DNA of 29,211 bases, taken from positions 1-29,211 of the forward strand of contig JAKACL010000003.1 of the NCBI GenBank assembly GCA_021821425.1, written 5' to 3'. This document shows positions 25,864 to 29,211 of this stretch, one piece after another. This DNA is from Pseudomonadota bacterium (GTDB taxonomy: Bacteria > Pseudomonadota > Gammaproteobacteria > Burkholderiales > Thiobacillaceae). The notes beneath the pieces are model-generated. The model was not told the origin of the DNA, ran no database searches, and worked only from the letters and a program-made list of their open reading frames with translations. Made by a program: the position numbers and the translations under genes. Each line of letters opens with the position of its first letter. Position 1 is the stretch's first letter.

Positions 25864-26528
25864 ACCTGCGCGGCGGCATCGGCATGACCTCGGCGCGCAC
25901 GCGCGGTCGCATGGTCGAGCGCCTGCGCGAACAGGGCATCAGGGACGAGACCGTGCTGTCGGCCATGGGCACGGTGCCGCGCCACCTGTTCGTCGATCAG
26001 GCACTGGAGTCGCGCGCCTACGAGGACAATGCGTTGCCGATCGGTTTTGGCCAGACCATTTCCAATCCCTATATCGTTGCGCGCATGGCCGAGCTCGCGC
26101 GTCACGGCGAGAACGGGCACGGCCGCGCGCTCGGACGTGTGCTCGAAATCGGACTGGGCTGCGGCTACCAAGCCGCGGTGCTGGCCCGGCTGGCGCGCGA
26201 AGTGGTGTCGATGGAGCGCATCGCCGCGCTGGTCGGCAAGACGCGCGCACGGCTGCGCGAACTGCGGATCAACAACGTCAAGCCCAAGCACGGCGACGGC
26301 ATGCACGGCGCCAAGGATTTTGCGCCTTTCGATGCCATCGTGATCGCGGCCGCATTTGCCGAAGTGCCGCAGGAATTGCTGGCGCAGCTGGCCGACGGCG
26401 GCCGCCTGGTGATGCCGCTCGGCCACAGCAGCCAGACGCTGTGCGTGATGGAACGCGAGGGCGATGCATTCAACGAGCGCCTGCTCGAAGGGGTGAAGTT
26501 CGTGCCCCTGCTGCCGGGGGTGGCATGA
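25848..26528 (+). CDS. pcm: Protein-L-isoaspartate O-methyltransferase
   Basis: 226 residues from ATG 25848; an alternative ATG at 25860 overlaps the surE stop as ATGA and gives 222 residues, and neither start has a strong ribosome site. Conserved parts: [49 protein letters not shown] and the SAM-binding [15 protein letters not shown] (usually GTGSGYQ; here Leu and Cys replace Thr and Ser). It repairs isoaspartyl damage in aged proteins. It overlaps nlpD by four bases. Confidence 0.94.
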   Translation: MAETMNLRGGIGMTSARTRGRMVERLREQGIRDETVLSAMGTVPRHLFVDQALESRAYEDNALPIGFGQTISNPYIVARMAELARHGENGHGRALGRVLEIGLGCGYQAAVLARLAREVVSMERIAALVGKTRARLRELRINNVKPKHGDGMHGAKDFAPFDAIVIAAAFAEVPQELLAQLADGGRLVMPLGHSSQTLCVMEREGDAFNERLLEGVKFVPLLPGVA

Positions 26529-27430
26529 GCGTACGGGCCGAGACATTCCCGGTTTGGGCTGCCTTGCTGGGCGCGCTGCTGGCGCTGGCGGGCTGCACCA
26601 CCTCCACCGGCCCGGCGCCGGTGAGCGACCGCGGCTCCGTGCGCACTGCAGTGGCACGTCCGGCCGCACCGCAGATCGTGCCGTCGACCAATGGCCTGCA
26701 CACCGTACAGCGCGGCGAAACGCTGTATGCGATCGCCTTCGCCAACGGCCTCGATCATCGCGAGCTCGCCATCTGGAACCAGCTCGAATCGGCCGACCGC
26801 ATCCTGGTCGGGCAGGTGCTGCGCCTGACGCCGCCGCAGGGCGCGGTGGAAATCCTGCCGCTCGACGACGAGACGGCGCCGAGCGCGCGCCCGCTGATCG
26901 AAGAGCAGGTGCTGCGCGAACCGCAGGCGGTGCTGCTGCCGTATTCCGAAGCCAACTGGGCGCTGGCGACGGCACCGCGTCCGCCGGCTGTCGCCGTGAC
27001 GCCGACGCCCGCCCCTGCGCCCGTTCCGGTGCCACTGCCGTCGACGCCGGCGAACGCGGGCGCAGGCGCTTGGCTGTGGCCCGCCGAGGGCCCCCTGTTG
27101 GGCCGCTTCGGCGCGGCGGGGGGCAAGGGTATCGACATCGCCGGCGAACGCAATGCGCCGGTGATCGCCATTGCCCCCGGCAAGGTGGTCTACAGCGGCA
27201 GCGGGCTGCGCGGCTACGGTCGCCTGCTGATCGTCAAGCATGCGGACGAATACCTGTCGGCCTACGCGCACAACGAATCGATCCTGGTGAAGGAGGGCGA
27301 CACCGTGGCCGCAGGCCAGAAGATCGCCCTGATGGGAGACAGCGATGCCGACCGCGTTAAACTGCATTTCGAGATCCGCCGGTACGGCAAGCCGCTCGAT
27401 CCGCTGAATTATTTGCCGGAGCGTTCATGA
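26525..27430 (+). CDS. nlpD: NlpD-type lipoprotein, LysM plus degenerate M23 domain
   Basis: 301 residues from ATG 26525 (ATGA overlap with pcm). Lipoprotein signal with lipobox LAGC (C24). LysM peptidoglycan-binding domain at 59-103 ([13 protein letters not shown]...). Pro/Ala linker at about 151-182. LytM/M23 domain at about 190-298 with [27 protein letters not shown] and [19 protein letters not shown]. The zinc-site histidines are incomplete: the first His is missing and HxH is HFE at 281-283. It is therefore an amidase activator, not an endopeptidase, as known for E. coli NlpD. In related genomes the main rpoS promoter lies within nlpD. Confidence 0.94.
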   Translation: MSVRAETFPVWAALLGALLALAGCTTSTGPAPVSDRGSVRTAVARPAAPQIVPSTNGLHTVQRGETLYAIAFANGLDHRELAIWNQLESADRILVGQVLRLTPPQGAVEILPLDDETAPSARPLIEEQVLREPQAVLLPYSEANWALATAPRPPAVAVTPTPAPAPVPVPLPSTPANAGAGAWLWPAEGPLLGRFGAAGGKGIDIAGERNAPVIAIAPGKVVYSGSGLRGYGRLLIVKHADEYLSAYAHNESILVKEGDTVAAGQKIALMGDSDADRVKLHFEIRRYGKPLDPLNYLPERS

Positions 27431-28368
27431 GCACCGATCCCAACGAAGAACAGGAAGACCTGGCACAGGAAGAAGCCGAAGCCGAGCTGCAGGCGCAGGA
27501 CACCAACGAGGAACTGGCGTCGGCCATACTCGACGAGCCGCAGGTCGACGTGACCCAGCTCTACCTCAACGAAATCGGCCAGGCCCCGCTGCTGACGGCG
27601 ACCGAGGAAGTGGCGCTGGCACGGCGCGTGGTGGAAGGCGACTTCGAGGCGCGCCAGACCATGATCGAGCGCAACCTGCGGCTGGTGGTCAATATCGCCA
27701 AGCACTACGCAAACCGCGGACTGACCCTGCTCGATCTGGTGGAGGAAGGCAACCTCGGCCTGATCCACGCGCTGGAAAAATTCGATCCCGAACGCGGCTT
27801 CCGCTTTTCCACCTATGCCACCTGGTGGATCCGCCAGAATATCGAGCGCGCGATCATGAACCAGTCGCGCACCATCCGGCTGCCGGTGCACATCATCAAG
27901 GAACTCAACATCTACCTGCGCGCCAAGCGCCATCTGGAAACCCATGGCGTCACCGACGCCAGTTCGGACGATATCGCCGCGCTGACCGGACATACGGTCG
28001 AGGACGTGCGCCGCATCATGCAGTTGAACGAGCGGGTCGCCTCGCTCGACGCGCCGCTCGACGTCGATCCCTCGCTGTCGCTGGGCGAGGCCATCGCCGA
28101 CGACAACGCCCACCTGCCGGACGAAATGCTGCAGATCGAAGAGATCGAACACCACGTCCACGAATGGCTCAAGCAGCTCAACGACAAGCAGCGCTGGGTG
28201 ATCGAACGGCGCTTTGGCCTCAACGGCTGCGAAGCCTGCACGCTGGAAGACCTGGCGCTGGAGTTGCAGGTGACGCGCGAGCGCGTGCGGCAGATCCAGA
28301 TGGAATCGCTGCGCGTGCTGCGGCAGCTTCTGCGTCGGCGCGGCGTCACCAAGGACGAGCTGTTCTAG
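27427..28368 (+). CDS. rpoS: Stationary-phase sigma factor RpoS
   Basis: 313 residues. Acidic N-terminus, region 1.2 LYLNEIGQAPLLTATEE (about 41-57), region 2 with NLRLVVNIAKHYANRGL and FSTYATWWIRQNIERAI, region 3 with VHIIKELN, and region 4.2 helix-turn-helix LEDLALELQVTRERVRQIQM (273-292), ending TKDELF. Directs RNA polymerase to general stress and stationary-phase promoters. ATG 27427 overlaps the nlpD stop (ATGA). Position after nlpD and lack of RpoD's long N-terminal domain mark it as RpoS and not RpoD or RpoH. Confidence 0.97.
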   Translation: MSTDPNEEQEDLAQEEAEAELQAQDTNEELASAILDEPQVDVTQLYLNEIGQAPLLTATEEVALARRVVEGDFEARQTMIERNLRLVVNIAKHYANRGLTLLDLVEEGNLGLIHALEKFDPERGFRFSTYATWWIRQNIERAIMNQSRTIRLPVHIIKELNIYLRAKRHLETHGVTDASSDDIAALTGHTVEDVRRIMQLNERVASLDAPLDVDPSLSLGEAIADDNAHLPDEMLQIEEIEHHVHEWLKQLNDKQRWVIERRFGLNGCEACTLEDLALELQVTRERVRQIQMESLRVLRQLLRRRGVTKDELF

Positions 28369-28420
28369 CCGGGGGCGCCGACAGACCCGTTCGGGGTTTT
28401 GGCGCGCGAGCAAAGCTGCA

Positions 28421-29077
28421 ATGATCAACTGGGCACGAATCGACACCGTCTTTTTAGACATGGACGGCACCCTGCTCGACCTCCATTTCGACAACCATTT
28501 CTGGCGCGAGCACATGCCGCGCCGCTATGCCGAATACCACGGCCTCGACGAGGCGGTGGCGCGTGCCCACCTCGACCGGCACTACGAACGCCACGCCGGC
28601 ACGCTCAACTGGTACTGCCTGGATTTCTGGAGCAGCGAACTCGCCCTGGATATCGTGCAACTGAAGGAAGAGGTCGCGCACCTGATCGCCGTGCGTCCGG
28701 ACGTGCCCGCCTTCCTGCAGGCCTTGCGTGCGTCCGGCCGGCGCGTGGTGATGGTCACCAACGCGCATCCCAAGAGCCTCGGCCTGAAAATGCGCGAAAC
28801 CCGTCTCGACGCCTGGTTCGACGCGCTGATTTCCTCGCACCAGCTCGGCCTGCCGAAGGAGCATCCGGATTTCTGGCAGGGCCTGCAGGCGCTCGAGCCT
28901 TACGACAAGACGCGCACGCTGTTTGTCGACGACAGCCTGCCGGTGCTGGAAAGCGCGCAGGCCTATGGCATCGGGCAGCTGCTGGCGGTGTGCAATCCGG
29001 ACTCGAAGCAGCCGCATAAGGATTGCGGGGCGTTCATGGCGATTACGAGTTTTGAGGAGGTGATGCCGGATGGGTGA
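28421..29077 (+). CDS. yrfG: HAD-family GMP/IMP nucleotidase, YrfG-like
   Basis: 218 residues. HAD motif I FLDMDGTLLD (11-20, nucleophile D13, acid D15), the YrfG-like block LDLHFDNHFWRE (19-30) and LNWYCLDFWS (about 62-71), motif II MVTNAHP, motif III lysine in GLPKEHPD and motif IV LFVDDSLPVL. The pattern agrees well with E. coli YrfG, which removes phosphate from GMP and IMP. It follows rpoS after 52 bases; co-transcription is possible but not shown. The substrate is inferred from similarity. Confidence 0.88.
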   Translation: MINWARIDTVFLDMDGTLLDLHFDNHFWREHMPRRYAEYHGLDEAVARAHLDRHYERHAGTLNWYCLDFWSSELALDIVQLKEEVAHLIAVRPDVPAFLQALRASGRRVVMVTNAHPKSLGLKMRETRLDAWFDALISSHQLGLPKEHPDFWQGLQALEPYDKTRTLFVDDSLPVLESAQAYGIGQLLAVCNPDSKQPHKDCGAFMAITSFEEVMPDG

Positions 29078-29141
29078 GTTGTCGTTGCGAGGCGCGAAGC
29101 ACGCCCGAGTAGTTAGGCTTTCTGTACCTTGAGGTCCGTTG

Positions 29142-29157
29142 GCCGGGGGTGCCCGGC
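29142..29157. repeat. Small GC-rich hairpin beside the palindromic element
   Basis: GCCGGG (29142-29147) and CCCGGC (29152-29157) enclose GGTG. It sits 5 bases before the long palindrome at 29163, and the two look like one composite intergenic element. Confidence 0.5.
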
Positions 29158-29162
29158 GGCTA

Positions 29163-29196
29163 GTTACTTTCTTTTGTCTCGCCAAAAGAAAGTAAC
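29163..29196. repeat. Perfect 14-bp inverted repeat, intergenic element
   Basis: GTTACTTTCTTTTG (29163-29176) and its exact complement CAAAAGAAAGTAAC (29183-29196) flank TCTCGC. The same type of element is scattered between genes in many beta- and gammaproteobacteria. As RNA it would form a stable stem and could end transcription from yrfG, though the A/T-rich stem lacks a following T run. Confidence 0.8.
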
Positions 29197-29211
29197 CAAA
29201 GAGAAGGCGAC

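Noticed and set aside
28375..28405. Possible terminator after rpoS (GCGCC...GGCGC with CGGGGTTTT inside)
   Set aside because: The stem encloses a 21-base loop and the T run is inside the loop, not after the stem; the inner CCCG-TT-CGGG cannot close.
1..29211. CRISPR arrays, tRNA/rRNA genes and intact insertion sequences
   Set aside because: No regularly spaced repeats, no cloverleaf-like or rRNA-like sequence and no transposase motif were found on reading both strands by eye.

Overview
The window reads as a chromosomal segment of a betaproteobacterium. A sulfur-, ammonia- or methyl-oxidising type (Thiobacillaceae, Nitrosomonadales or Methylophilaceae-like) is my best guess; the genus is an inference. 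The grounds are the Methylobacillus-type EpsB/EpsL/EpsE/EpsF/EpsG export module, the tamA-tamB and surE-pcm-nlpD-rpoS gene orders, and the high G+C of the housekeeping part. All convincing genes lie on the + strand.

Layout. (1) 1-81 is the 3' end of a probable clpB, followed by a hairpin terminator. (2) 82-929 has no convincing gene. It carries an exact 22-bp tandem duplication and a good -24/-12 (sigma-54) promoter candidate facing the polysaccharide genes. (3) 930-18756 is one long exopolysaccharide locus. It starts with epsB (gumD-like), a small secreted protein with an exosortase-type C-terminal signal, epsL, epsE, epsF and epsG. It continues with relatives of xanthan genes: gumE (polymerase), gumH, a secreted GH5 endoglucanase, gumK, ugd, gumI, a Wzx flippase (gumJ role), gumL (ketal pyruvyltransferase), one gumF/G-like acyltransferase and gumM. 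(4) 18757-19545 is a gene-poor junction. (5) 19546-25016 is tamA-tamB. (6) 25120-28368 is surE-pcm-nlpD-rpoS, linked by start/stop overlaps. (7) 28421-29077 is a yrfG-type HAD nucleotidase, followed by intergenic palindromes at the right edge.

How it works together. EpsB/GumD would load glucose-1-phosphate on undecaprenyl phosphate. GumM adds the second glucose, GumH an alpha-mannose, GumK a glucuronate (UDP-GlcA from Ugd) and GumI a beta-mannose. This is the five-sugar xanthan repeat on a cellulosic backbone. The acyltransferase and GumL would decorate the mannoses, Wzx flips the unit and GumE polymerises it. EpsE, EpsF, EpsG and the EpsL barrel would control chain length and export. The GH5 enzyme could trim a beta-1,4-glucan backbone. 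The whole known xanthan assembly function set is therefore present in one locus, but it is fused to a betaproteobacterial Eps export system instead of GumB/GumC alone.

The most interesting points are this hybrid locus, the small exosortase-like substrate with no exosortase in the window, and EpsG. EpsG has an N-terminal MshEN-like tandem motif (the c-di-GMP-binding fold of MshE) and a P-loop whose lysine position is alanine. All family assignments come from reading the translated sequence and remembered family features; no database search was run.
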